Source of the DNA: Armatimonadota bacterium | GTDB lineage: Bacteria > Armatimonadota > Zipacnadia > Zipacnadales > VGFC01 | NCBI GenBank assembly: GCA_016869015.1 | Contig: VGFB01000267.1 | Span: forward strand, 1-5,969 | DNA length: 5,969 bases | Direction of reading: 5' to 3' | Notes under the pieces: generated by a model | What the model saw: only the letters and a program-made list of their open reading frames with translations | What the model was told of the DNA's origin: nothing | Database searches by the model: none | Translations under genes and position numbers: made by a program | Part shown: positions 5,969 through 5,969 of the stretch, piece after piece | Numbering within the stretch: position 1 is the stretch's first letter | Layout: each line of letters begins with the position of its first letter

Positions 5969-5969
5969 A

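Overview
The window is GC-rich and compactly coded. All four genes I can support lie on the minus strand, so they read from right to left. An LptF/LptG permease and a predicted lipoprotein signal imply a diderm (LPS-type) bacterium. An expanded-type uroporphyrinogen-decarboxylase-family protein (not HemE-like) beside a secreted esterase-like alpha/beta hydrolase is the kind of combination I associate with Planctomycetota, Armatimonadota and similar GC-rich environmental lineages. That placement is inference. No rRNA, tRNA, CRISPR array, integrase or transposase was seen.

In the direction of transcription: (a) 5969-5847 is a short gene-free leader built largely from two oppositely oriented arrays of a degenerate 8-bp repeat (consensus near GGAGTTGC), which can fold into a 19-nt inverted repeat just before the next start codon. 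(b) 5846-4770 is a complete LptF/LptG-family permease for LPS export. (c) 4644-2704 is a predicted lipoprotein of unrecognised family, in which short alpha-helical hairpins alternate with Gly/Pro/Met-rich, collagen-like linkers. (d) 2533-527 is a large predicted exported alpha/beta hydrolase. Its N-terminal domain has an intact Ser-Asp-His triad, and its C-terminal half looks like a second hydrolase fold that has lost its nucleophile. (e) 519-1 is the N-terminal 173 codons of a uroporphyrinogen decarboxylase/corrinoid-methyltransferase-family protein that runs off the window.

The hydrolase and the UroD-family gene are 7 nt apart and probably co-translated. The permease, lipoprotein and hydrolase genes are separated by 125 and about 170 nt and may be separate transcripts. 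The functional picture is an envelope half (LPS export and a lipoprotein) followed by a catabolic half (exported esterase-like enzyme and a cytosolic methyltransferase-like enzyme). No system-level novelty is proven. The best candidates for a second look are the octamer-repeat family that recurs in every intergenic gap above 100 nt, the modular lipoprotein, and the duplicated-domain hydrolase with its uncertain start.
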